From: CAZKUB01 sp964592335
Lineage (GTDB): Archaea; Thermoplasmatota; E2; DHVEG-1
NCBI GenBank assembly: GCA_964592335.1
Contig: CAZQEU010000054.1
Coordinates: 1 to 11,868 of the forward strand
Direction: 5' to 3'
DNA: 11,868 bases
In this document: positions 5,531 to 11,868 of the stretch, piece by piece
How positions within the stretch are numbered: position 1 is the first letter of the stretch
How the letters are laid out: each line of letters opens with the position of its first letter
Notes under the pieces: model-generated
What the model saw: only the letters and a program-made list of their open reading frames with translations
Databases searched by the model: none
What the model was told of the DNA's origin: nothing
Position numbers and translations under genes: made by a program

Positions 5531-8500
5531 ATGAGAGCATATCATAAGTCAATAGGTGTGTTATTCTTAATATCGCTCATTTTTTTGTCAGTATTTCCAA
5601 CTAGTTTAGTAGGAGAAAATACCAATCATCTCTGGTGGAACGAGGATTGGTCTTATCGTCAGAAACTAATTCTTCCCATTAATACCTCAGATAAAGAATT
5701 AGCTTATCATCCTATAGACCTCTTATTTGAGTTTGAAAATGCTTGTTGGGCTAAAAATGAAAAAGAGCATTCTGTTAGGGTTATTAAACAACAGAATGGT
5801 CGTTTTAAAGAGCTTGAATCGCAAATTTATAACCTGAATTATAGTGATGATAATCAGATTCAATCTTGTGGACTTGTTTTTTTAATTCATAAAGATGCAA
5901 ATGGTGAAGAAGAGTACTATGTATATTATAACAACAAAGAAACTTCTGCTGTTGATTATGCTGATCGTGTGAGTGTAGAGGATTCATATTTTTCATATGA
6001 ACCGATTAGAGGAGTAAAAACAGAGACTTGGACTTATAACATAATACAAGGAGAAAATACCGTATATTCTATCGTAAAAGAAGGGAAACTTGGAAAAACC
6101 AATATATGTCAACAGATTGTAAAACTAAAAGAGGGGGCAAAAAGTCTTTTTCCTAATTTAGGCGATCATACATTGTCATATGCTTTTTATTATAAATGGT
6201 TTGAAAATGATAGGTGGTTTTCAGCTACTACTGCGGATAAATTGGTAACAAGCAAAATCTATATAGATGGGAATTTAATGGTAAAAGTTGGTTTAATAAG
6301 CGAGTCTGAAGAAGGAATGCTTCGGTCAACGGCTTTACACAAATATTATTATTGTCCTAGAGAGAATAAAAGCCTTTATTCAAATGTAAAACATGAAGTA
6401 AAAGAAACAATACCAGAAGGGAAAAACGCTGAAGCTTTTTTTGTTAGTAGTATAAATGGTGTATTGAAGAGTAGCATAATAAAAGAGTTAGATTATGGAA
6501 GAATGCCTAAATACCTACATTTTTATAGTGACGAAGAACGCATCAAAACGCACGAGTTTGATCCTTATCCAGAAAGTGCTTGGGAGGAAATTATTGGAAG
6601 AGAAGAGGATTACACTCTTGGCAGTATCCCATGGATAAGCGTCGATGGTGGAAAAACTGGTATGGCCCATGGAATTATTCTAGATTCTGAAAATGTTTTA
6701 TCACCAGCAGAAACTAAAGAAAAAGGTATTCAGATATCACTCTACCAATCAAATTATCCAAAGTTACCTGGATTGGATGGGAGAACTTCTTTTCTTTATT
6801 TAGGTAGAAATTTTTATCAATCAGACGGAGTTGAAAATGATTTTATATCTGATGATTATACAATCGAGTTTAAATCTCTTTACTACAGCACTGAAAAAGG
6901 CGGATATAAAGATGTAGAAAGAAAAGCAGAGTTATACCAAACACTTATAGATTATCAACCAACTGACAAAGAAATAATTTTTGGAGAAGAAACAAATGAG
7001 GAGTTCAATCTCACTGTATTTACTCATATTCCTCTTAATCTGATAACAAAGATGATTGGTTCAAAGTTTTTACTTAAAAATTCTTATTTCCGTGTTGAAA
7101 TTGTTTATGATGAATCTGTGATAGGTTTTAAACCATCAGTAAAAATTCCATTAGTAAAAGATTTTAAGATAGATTGGGGTAACATCTCACTTTTTAGAAG
7201 TGCTACTTTTTCTCATTTAAAACCTAGAAAATACATTGTTAAAGTTTATCTTTTAAATCCTTTTTTAGGAAATGAGAAAGAATTTATTGGTTTTGATGTA
7301 ATTGATTTAGAAAAAGATACAGAAACCCATATTAGATGCAGAGCTCAGGGAGAAATAAAATTACAATTCAATGATCAAGATGGAAACGGCGTAGCAGATG
7401 TAAAAACAGTTGTTTTAAAGGAAGATACTGTTATCCAACAATCCGTTTCTGATTCAAATGGTAAAAACTTACTGGGTTTACCTTTAGGTTTAAAAACAAA
7501 ATATATAGTAAAATCATTTTACAAGGGTTTTTTAGTAGATGAAAGACAGATAAAACTTAGTTTTTTAAATAACTTAATTTCAGTAAAAAAAACTGTTGAT
7601 TTAGAATTATATGATTTCAAAGTTGGATTTTTTGATTCTAATGAAAAAACACCTGATTTTGATTTGGAAATAAATTTAAATAGTGAAGAAATGCAAGATC
7701 CCTTAAAGCTAAAAGCAGATAGTATTGAAAATGGTGTTTACTTTTTTAATAAACTTATTCCTGCAGAGTATAAATTTAACATCGAGTATGAATCAACTAA
7801 AGCCACCAAAAATATAAGGATTCCTGATCAAGAAAGTTTACTAATAAATTTATATGATTTAACATTTAATCTAAGAGATTTATGGGGATTTCCCACAAAA
7901 AACAATGAAACATTAATTTATGTTAAAAACTCTGAGTATGATAGTTCATTTATAATTTATGCAGAAAAAATAACCGATGGAACATATAAAGTTTCAAATT
8001 TATACCCTGGAAATTACTCTATTATAATTAGTTATAGATCAACTATTTTAAAACATAATATAAGCGTACCTGCAGAAAATGAAGAGGCATACTTTGTTTT
8101 CCCTGTTTTGTTTAATATAACTGGTAAGGTATTTGATACACATGGAAATCCATTGCAAAATGTAGACGTTAAAATCAAAAGAGAAGATGAAGAAGTATCA
8201 TCAGTTACATCAGATAATGGTAGTTTTATTTTTTCAATTCCACCTGGAGAATATACAGTCAAAATTTTTGATGGAGAAGAATTAATTTCACAGAGAAAAG
8301 TAGATATGTTAAATGGTAAAAAAATTAATATTGTGACAAATAAAGACCCCTGGCAACCCTACGCAATCACAATAGCTGCAATTATGATATTGATAGCAGC
8401 TGGTATTGTATCATATAAGCATAGGAAAAAAATATTTTTCTTAAAGATTTTATCAATAACGCTTGTTATCATGGCTCTAGTTGCCCCATGGTGGAGTATA

Positions 8501-8998
8501 AATGGAACATCTACAAATCCTCATCTTGAAACATGGACGAAATTATATATCACACCAAATAAAATAATTACTCTTACAGAGAACAAAGAGGTTATAGCTG
8601 GTGACATTGCAACCATGGATCAGGTTTTTATATCTCTAATGGAAATCATTTTTTATATTTCAATATCAGCAATATGCCTGATTACAGCAAATATTCTATT
8701 TAAAAAATTTACAAAATTTAGAAAAATAAAGATTTTTACATTATTTTTATCTCTTGTGTTAATGATGGGGGTAAACATAGTTTTTTATTTCACAGCATCG
8801 ATGTTTTCATCAGGGACAATCGGATCGTTATTTGGATCTGGGGCGTTAGATATTGTAATATATGGAGAAAATGTATTTGAACAAATAAATTGCAGTTGGG
8901 GTTTAAACATTGGATTTTTCATGTTTTTGTTTTCAACAAGTGTTGTACTAATCTTGTTTTTGTATTGTATTAAAGAAGAATATAAAACAAAGAATTAA
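5531..8998 (+). CDS. Large cell-surface protein with tandem carboxypeptidase-regulatory-like modules and five C-terminal TM helices
   Basis: This 1155-residue envelope protein has no recognised enzymatic domain. Residues 1-28 are a signal peptide (MRAYHKSIGVLFLISLIFLS). The ectodomain opens with WWNEDWSYRQKL (35-46), a tryptophan/arginine start common in archaeal secreted beta-rich proteins. It is tyrosine-rich, and an Ig-like segment follows at about 495-600. Four tandem beta-modules follow (about 608-690, 691-771, 772-856, 857-930). They share a G-x-Y/F...P-x-x-Y pattern, with glycines at 644, 735, 817 and 897; the last is a clear CarboxypepD_reg-like domain. A Ca-loop-like DQDGNGVAD lies at 615-623. 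Five helices (about 944-961, 969-987, 1032-1056, 1068-1090, 1126-1148) give an N-out, C-in topology by the positive-inside rule. The ATG at 5531 is preferred over 5516 because GGAAGAA precedes it and it gives the better signal peptide. It converges on the next gene with a 4-bp overlap. Confidence 0.85.
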   Translation: MRAYHKSIGVLFLISLIFLSVFPTSLVGENTNHLWWNEDWSYRQKLILPINTSDKELAYHPIDLLFEFENACWAKNEKEHSVRVIKQQNGRFKELESQIYNLNYSDDNQIQSCGLVFLIHKDANGEEEYYVYYNNKETSAVDYADRVSVEDSYFSYEPIRGVKTETWTYNIIQGENTVYSIVKEGKLGKTNICQQIVKLKEGAKSLFPNLGDHTLSYAFYYKWFENDRWFSATTADKLVTSKIYIDGNLMVKVGLISESEEGMLRSTALHKYYYCPRENKSLYSNVKHEVKETIPEGKNAEAFFVSSINGVLKSSIIKELDYGRMPKYLHFYSDEERIKTHEFDPYPESAWEEIIGREEDYTLGSIPWISVDGGKTGMAHGIILDSENVLSPAETKEKGIQISLYQSNYPKLPGLDGRTSFLYLGRNFYQSDGVENDFISDDYTIEFKSLYYSTEKGGYKDVERKAELYQTLIDYQPTDKEIIFGEETNEEFNLTVFTHIPLNLITKMIGSKFLLKNSYFRVEIVYDESVIGFKPSVKIPLVKDFKIDWGNISLFRSATFSHLKPRKYIVKVYLLNPFLGNEKEFIGFDVIDLEKDTETHIRCRAQGEIKLQFNDQDGNGVADVKTVVLKEDTVIQQSVSDSNGKNLLGLPLGLKTKYIVKSFYKGFLVDERQIKLSFLNNLISVKKTVDLELYDFKVGFFDSNEKTPDFDLEINLNSEEMQDPLKLKADSIENGVYFFNKLIPAEYKFNIEYESTKATKNIRIPDQESLLINLYDLTFNLRDLWGFPTKNNETLIYVKNSEYDSSFIIYAEKITDGTYKVSNLYPGNYSIIISYRSTILKHNISVPAENEEAYFVFPVLFNITGKVFDTHGNPLQNVDVKIKREDEEVSSVTSDNGSFIFSIPPGEYTVKIFDGEELISQRKVDMLNGKKINIVTNKDPWQPYAITIAAIMILIAAGIVSYKHRKKIFFLKILSITLVIMALVAPWWSINGTSTNPHLETWTKLYITPNKIITLTENKEVIAGDIATMDQVFISLMEIIFYISISAICLITANILFKKFTKFRKIKIFTLFLSLVLMMGVNIVFYFTASMFSSGTIGSLFGSGALDIVIYGENVFEQINCSWGLNIGFFMFLFSTSVVLILFLYCIKEEYKTKN

Positions 8999-9966
8999 AC
9001 AGAAACATCTATCTCAAAAAGCATTCTATTTATTATATGTGAAGGAGCTTCATTTAGAAGTTTCTTGTATTCAGAATCAGGTATATCCTTTGATTTTGAA
9101 ATATATTCAGCCTTTTTTATATGTTTTTTTATGTTTTCAATATAAAAATTTTCAATTTTGTCTTTATTTTTATCAAAGAATTTTTTTGTCTCCCGTTTTT
9201 TTAGAAAACCTATATTTGTTTTTTTATCTTCGATATGATTCAAAAGAGGCAATATAACACTGTCAAGAAGTTCGCCTTTAACAAGATCCACAAAATCATC
9301 TGCAAGCTGATATGCAAGGCCTATTTCTCGTCCATAATCACCTAATAAATTCATTACTTTACCATCAACATTTGCTTCAAGAGATCCTGTCTTACATGAA
9401 GATGAAAACAGTACCGCTGTTTTTAAATCAATTATTTTGTAATATAAATCTAGAATTCGCTCTTTTGAAATGTTTAAATGATTTTTATCTTTGTTTATTT
9501 TTATTTCTATCATCTCACCTGTTACAACATTGTTCCATGAATCAACATATATTTTAGCTATTTCTTTACCATGAGAAAGAGCAATATCAAAACCAACACT
9601 AAGCATTTTGTGACCTATCAAAATAGCGTGCCCTATACCCTTCTTAGCATGACAAGATGGTTTTCCACGTCGCTCTAAATCATTATCAATTATATCATCA
9701 TGAACAAGTGATGCCCCATGTGCAAGTTCTATACTCACTGTACCTTCAAGCATCTGGTTATAATGCTCATCTGTTTCTTCTCCTTTTGTACACACTTTAA
9801 AACATAATTGACCAAGGATTGATCTAAGACGTTTTCCTCCTCTTAGTAAATTTTTTATCTCTTCATCTTCAAGCAACTCTGAAATTTTCTTTTCAACATC
9901 ACAATATGAAGAAACAAAAAAATGCTCTAATTTGGTGTCATTCCTATTCTTGAAGATACATCCCAC
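8995..9966 (-). CDS. Polyprenyl (geranylgeranyl or longer) diphosphate synthase, divergent
   Basis: This 323-residue trans-isoprenyl diphosphate synthase condenses IPP with allylic diphosphates to make lipid or quinone chains. Signatures are GGKRLR (43-48), the first Asp-rich motif DDIID (90-94) with RRG (99-101), KTA (182-184), and the second Asp-rich motif DDFVD (223-227). The residue five before the first motif is Ala85, where typical archaeal GGPP synthases have Phe or Tyr; this hints at a longer product. Other oddities are GH instead of GD (118-119), GEMIE instead of GQxxD (150-154), and a shortened segment after the second motif, where the usual GKxTLPLL lysine appears replaced (DSVILPLL). 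The start is the GTG at 9966, directly after an in-frame TAA. AAGGA lies too close to serve well as a ribosome site. It converges on the surface protein gene. Confidence 0.9.
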   Translation of the reverse strand: MGCIFKNRNDTKLEHFFVSSYCDVEKKISELLEDEEIKNLLRGGKRLRSILGQLCFKVCTKGEETDEHYNQMLEGTVSIELAHGASLVHDDIIDNDLERRGKPSCHAKKGIGHAILIGHKMLSVGFDIALSHGKEIAKIYVDSWNNVVTGEMIEIKINKDKNHLNISKERILDLYYKIIDLKTAVLFSSSCKTGSLEANVDGKVMNLLGDYGREIGLAYQLADDFVDLVKGELLDSVILPLLNHIEDKKTNIGFLKKRETKKFFDKNKDKIENFYIENIKKHIKKAEYISKSKDIPDSEYKKLLNEAPSHIINRMLFEIDVSV

Positions 9967-9986
9967 TCCTTAACCCATTCTTAATT

Positions 9987-10005
9987 GCAAACTTAGAATG
10001 TTTGC
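9987..10005. promoter_or_regulatory. Inverted repeat at the predicted start of the polyprenyl synthase message
   Basis: GCAAAC and GTTTGC (9987-9992 and 10000-10005) are separated by 7 bp. The estimated transcription start near 9998 falls inside. It could be an operator or a 5' hairpin of the message. With only 6-bp arms in AT-rich DNA, chance is possible. Confidence 0.3.
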
Positions 10006-10018
10006 TTTATTATCCCTA

Positions 10019-10028
10019 ATTTTATATG
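10019..10028 (-). promoter_or_regulatory. TATA box of the polyprenyl synthase gene
   Basis: The minus strand reads CATATAAAAT, about 53 bp upstream of the GTG start, with a predicted transcription start near 9998 and a leader of about 32 nt. An alternative TATA-like AAATATAT lies at about 10070-10080. The 130-bp gap (9967-10096) shows no gene. Confidence 0.42.
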
Positions 10029-10096
10029 TATTAGTGGTATTCATTAACAAAGCGAATGATAAAGTAACCCATATATTTATTTTATTGTTATAGATT

Positions 10097-10705
10097 TTAG
10101 TCTAATTTTTTGTAACTCTTTGAAATTATATATATCTCAGAACTGCTCTTTCTTGATGCTTTTGGATGAAATCTACTAACTGCTTTAAAATTCTGGTTCA
10201 AGGTTTCTATAAAATCATTTAGATCAGATCCTTCGAATACTTTGCAAACAAAAACTCCATTGTTTTTTAAAAAAAGTTTTGCCGTATCAAATGCTTTCAT
10301 GCATAGATAGATGCTTCTTGCTTGATCAACGCTGTAGTTACCAGATATATCAGGTGACATATCTGAGAGTACCACGTCTGCTTTTTCATTTTCAAATATT
10401 TTTTTGATTTTTTTAACAGTAGTTTCTTTTGTCATATCTGCTTTTATAAAAACAACGTCATCTATTGGTTTTATAGGGTTTAGATCAACTCCTACAAGCT
10501 TACCACTATCACCTATTATTTCTTTTGCAACCTGACTCCATCCCCCTGGTGCAGCACCCAAATCTAATACATAATCATCTTTTTTTAAAACATTATATTT
10601 TTTATTGATTTGTTTTAGTTTAAATGCTGAGCGTGCACGATACCCAGTCTTTTTTGCTTCTTTATAGTAATGCTCATGTTTTTTTTCTGAATACCAGCGG
10701 GTCAT
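10097..10705 (-). CDS. rlmE: 23S rRNA (uridine-2'-O-)methyltransferase, RlmE/FtsJ family
   Basis: This SAM-dependent ribose methyltransferase belongs to the RrmJ/FtsJ family. Its expected target is 23S rRNA in the A-loop region, although archaeal members may modify other RNA. The 202-residue product is full length. The N-terminal signature is YRARSAFKLKQIN (22-34), the SAM loop is DLGAAPGGWSQV (48-59), and the acidic ribose-binding segment is VGVDLNPI (71-78). The K-D-K-E tetrad is visible: K29 in SAFKL, D115 in LSDMSPD, K155 in CKVFEG, and E190 in SSEIY. It follows tfb by 28 bp on the same strand. Its ATG comes straight after an uninterrupted T10 run with no Shine-Dalgarno, and a TATA box overlaps the tfb stop, so translation from a leaderless message is likely. 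Confidence 0.95.
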   Translation of the reverse strand: MTRWYSEKKHEHYYKEAKKTGYRARSAFKLKQINKKYNVLKKDDYVLDLGAAPGGWSQVAKEIIGDSGKLVGVDLNPIKPIDDVVFIKADMTKETTVKKIKKIFENEKADVVLSDMSPDISGNYSVDQARSIYLCMKAFDTAKLFLKNNGVFVCKVFEGSDLNDFIETLNQNFKAVSRFHPKASRKSSSEIYIISKSYKKLD

Positions 10706-10725
10706 AAAAAAAAAATAAAAAAAAA
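10706..10725 (-). terminator. T9-A-T10 tract between tfb and rlmE
   Basis: The minus strand carries nine T (10725-10717), one A, then ten T (10715-10706), ending directly at the rlmE ATG. A tract this long is a strong archaeal terminator for tfb. It is also the leader, or the initially melted region, of rlmE. Confidence 0.55.
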
Positions 10726-10726
10726 T

Positions 10727-10738
10727 TTTGGTTTTATA
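10727..10738 (-). promoter_or_regulatory. TATA box of rlmE overlapping the tfb stop codon
   Basis: The minus strand reads TCTATAAAACCA. The TATA-like CTATAAAA contains the tfb stop TAA (10736-10734). A start about 26 nt downstream lands near 10707, essentially at the rlmE ATG (10705), which predicts a leaderless mRNA. Confidence 0.45.
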
Positions 10739-11684
10739 GAATTATGTCTATATCCAAGCGTTCTGCTAGTTCTTTGTATCGGTTTCTAATTGTAACTTCT
10801 GTGACACCTGCTACATCTGCTACTTCTCTTTGTGTACGTCTCTCGCCACATAGGATACTTGCTATATAGATACTTGCAGCTGCAACACCTGTAGGGCCTC
10901 TTCCACTTGTAAGCTCTTTGTCAGCTGCATCCTTTAGTATCTCTATTGCTTTTGACTGTACATCTCCTGAGAGTTTTAGTTCACTGCAGAAACGATTTAT
11001 GTAATCCTGTGGGCTTGTAGGCATTAGTCTGAGCCCTAGTTCACGTGCTATAAATCGGTATGTCCTCCCAATTTCTTTTCTTGATACTCTTGATGCACCT
11101 GCTATCTCGTCAAGTGTCCTTGGTACGTTACACTGACGACATGCAGCATATAGTGCTGCTGCAGAAACGCCTTCAATGCTTCTTCCGCGGATAAGGTTTT
11201 TAAGAACTGCTTTACGATAGATCATAGCAGCGGTCTCACGAACGTTTCTTGGTAGACCCATTCCTGATGCCATACGATCCAGCTCGGATAATGCAAATGC
11301 TAGGTTTCTCTCAGTTGCATCGCTTATTCTGATACGCCTCTGCCATTTTCTAAGACGATAAAGTTGTGCTCTGTTTCTAGTTGGTATACTTTTTCCGTAG
11401 CTGTCACGGTTTTTCCAACCAATCATTGTAGACAATCCTTTATCATGAATAGTATATGTCATTGGTGCACCGACACGTGCACGTTTTTCTCTCTGATCTG
11501 AATCAAAAGCACGCCATTCGGGTCCATGGTCAATAAAGTCTTCATCAATTACAAGGCCACAATCCTCGCAGACCAGTTCTGCTCTGGAGTAATCCTTTGT
11601 AAGATGTGTGCTTCCACATTTTGGACAACGTGTTATTTCTTCGATACTTGGTTTTTCTTTCTTTTTTCTTTCACTTGGCAACAT
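10734..11684 (-). CDS. tfb: Archaeal transcription initiation factor B (TFB/TFIIB)
   Basis: TFB is the basal factor that binds the TBP-TATA complex, contacts the BRE and recruits RNA polymerase. The 316-residue product is of typical length. A zinc ribbon uses C20-x2-C23 and C39-x2-C42. The B-finger/linker region spans about 55-100 (WRAFDSDQREKRARVGAP, then a conserved TIHDKGLST). Two cyclin-like repeats follow at about 120-205 and 214-310. The second ends in the helix-turn-helix that reads the BRE (TQREVADVAGVTEVTIRNRY, 284-303). All cysteines and both repeats are intact. The ATG at 11684 is the only convincing start; a G5A run (11698-11703) lies too far upstream to be a good ribosome site. 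rlmE lies 28 bp downstream. Confidence 0.97.
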   Translation of the reverse strand: MLPSERKKKEKPSIEEITRCPKCGSTHLTKDYSRAELVCEDCGLVIDEDFIDHGPEWRAFDSDQREKRARVGAPMTYTIHDKGLSTMIGWKNRDSYGKSIPTRNRAQLYRLRKWQRRIRISDATERNLAFALSELDRMASGMGLPRNVRETAAMIYRKAVLKNLIRGRSIEGVSAAALYAACRQCNVPRTLDEIAGASRVSRKEIGRTYRFIARELGLRLMPTSPQDYINRFCSELKLSGDVQSKAIEILKDAADKELTSGRGPTGVAAASIYIASILCGERRTQREVADVAGVTEVTIRNRYKELAERLDIDIIL

Positions 11685-11757
11685 ATTTTATACATTCCCC
11701 CGATTTAATATATTTAAAATTTATGCAATACACTTTTATCCTCCATAATAGAACTCA

Positions 11758-11771
11758 TATATAAATGTTTC
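11758..11771 (-). promoter_or_regulatory. Consensus TATA/BRE promoter of tfb
   Basis: The minus strand reads GAAACA followed by TTTATATA (11765-11758), a perfect archaeal box A with a BRE-like element. The expected transcription start is about 11735, giving a leader of about 50 nt. A second TATA-like stretch at 11705-11722 could produce a leaderless tfb message. The TATATAAA is usable in both directions and could also serve a rightward gene. Confidence 0.55.
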
Positions 11772-11840
11772 TTCTGTTTTATCTTAAAAAAACGGATCTG
11801 ACGGTTTTTATTGGAGCTTTGGGTTCTGTATAATTGAGGC

Positions 11841-11868
11841 GTGTTGAAATGGTAGTGTTGAAAATGGT
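11841..11868. repeat. Short 14-bp tandem duplication at the right edge
   Basis: GTGTTGAAATGGTA (11841-11854) is followed directly by GTGTTGAAAATGGT (11855-11868). The units share GTGTTGAAA and then differ by one inserted A. Only two copies are visible before the window ends, so it is unknown whether the repeat continues. Confidence 0.4.
11849..11868 (+). CDS. Possible start of a rightward gene (cut by right edge)
   Basis: An ATG at 11849 opens a frame (MVVLKM) that stays open for the six complete codons before the edge. GAGGCG at 11835-11840 lies 8 nt upstream and is a plausible ribosome site. The bidirectional TATATAAA at 11758-11765 or TATAAT at 11829-11834 could act as promoter. The fragment is too short to identify. 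The sequence here is also a short tandem repeat, which could mean it is not coding. Leftward open frames cross the same region. Confidence 0.2.

Noticed and set aside
4683..5552. Leftward frames opposite the membrane protein gene (4683-4910 and 5271-5552)
   Set aside because: They overlap a better-supported membrane protein gene and the promoter of the surface protein, and show no domain signature.
9039..9557. Rightward frames opposite the polyprenyl synthase
   Set aside because: The composition (Phe, Leu, Tyr, Cys) mirrors the AT-rich coding strand, and the conserved DDxxD motifs on the minus strand establish the real gene.
1..11868. CRISPR arrays, insertion sequences, integrase sites, toxin-antitoxin or defence genes
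   Set aside because: I found no regularly spaced repeats, terminal inverted repeats, transposase motifs or defence-gene signatures. The gene content is chromosomal housekeeping.

Overview
The window reads as a chromosomal segment of a low-GC euryarchaeon. The evidence is a transcription factor B, an archaeal-type threonyl-tRNA synthetase with the archaeal editing domain, a fibrillarin, and TATA/BRE-type promoters (CGAAA followed by TTTATATA-like boxes). A relative of Thermoplasmatota is my best guess from protein style and base composition, but this is not proven. There are no phage, IS, CRISPR, tRNA or rRNA signatures that I can support. Most of the window is ordinary housekeeping DNA.

Layout. 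Positions 1-3914 are a leftward block: the start of a secreted protein running off the left edge (147 to 1), thrS, a small GC-rich structured intergenic element, then gcvH and gcvT of the glycine cleavage system. Positions 4004-8998 are a rightward block: fibrillarin, a six-helix membrane protein resembling the small multidrug export family, and a 1155-residue cell-surface protein with tandem carboxypeptidase-regulatory-like modules and five C-terminal membrane helices. Positions 8995-11684 are leftward again: a divergent polyprenyl diphosphate synthase, the rRNA methyltransferase RlmE/FtsJ, and TFB. The right edge (11685-11868) holds the TFB promoter and possibly the first codons of another gene.

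Function. Three genes serve RNA and translation (thrS, fibrillarin, rlmE), one serves basal transcription (tfb), two serve one-carbon/glycine metabolism (gcvT, gcvH), one serves isoprenoid lipid or quinone side-chain synthesis, and two or three belong to the envelope. No new multi-gene defence or metabolic system is visible. The items most worth following are: (1) the promoter-equipped, GC-rich, foldable 70-nt element upstream of thrS, which could be a small RNA or a thrS leader with a 16-codon ORF; (2) the large surface protein with four tandem ~80-90-residue modules and a five-helix base, preceded by a 30-bp tandem operator-like repeat; (3) the tfb-rlmE junction, where a stop codon, a TATA box, a T-tract terminator and an SD-less start codon share 32 bp; and (4) the unusual active-site residues of the polyprenyl synthase.
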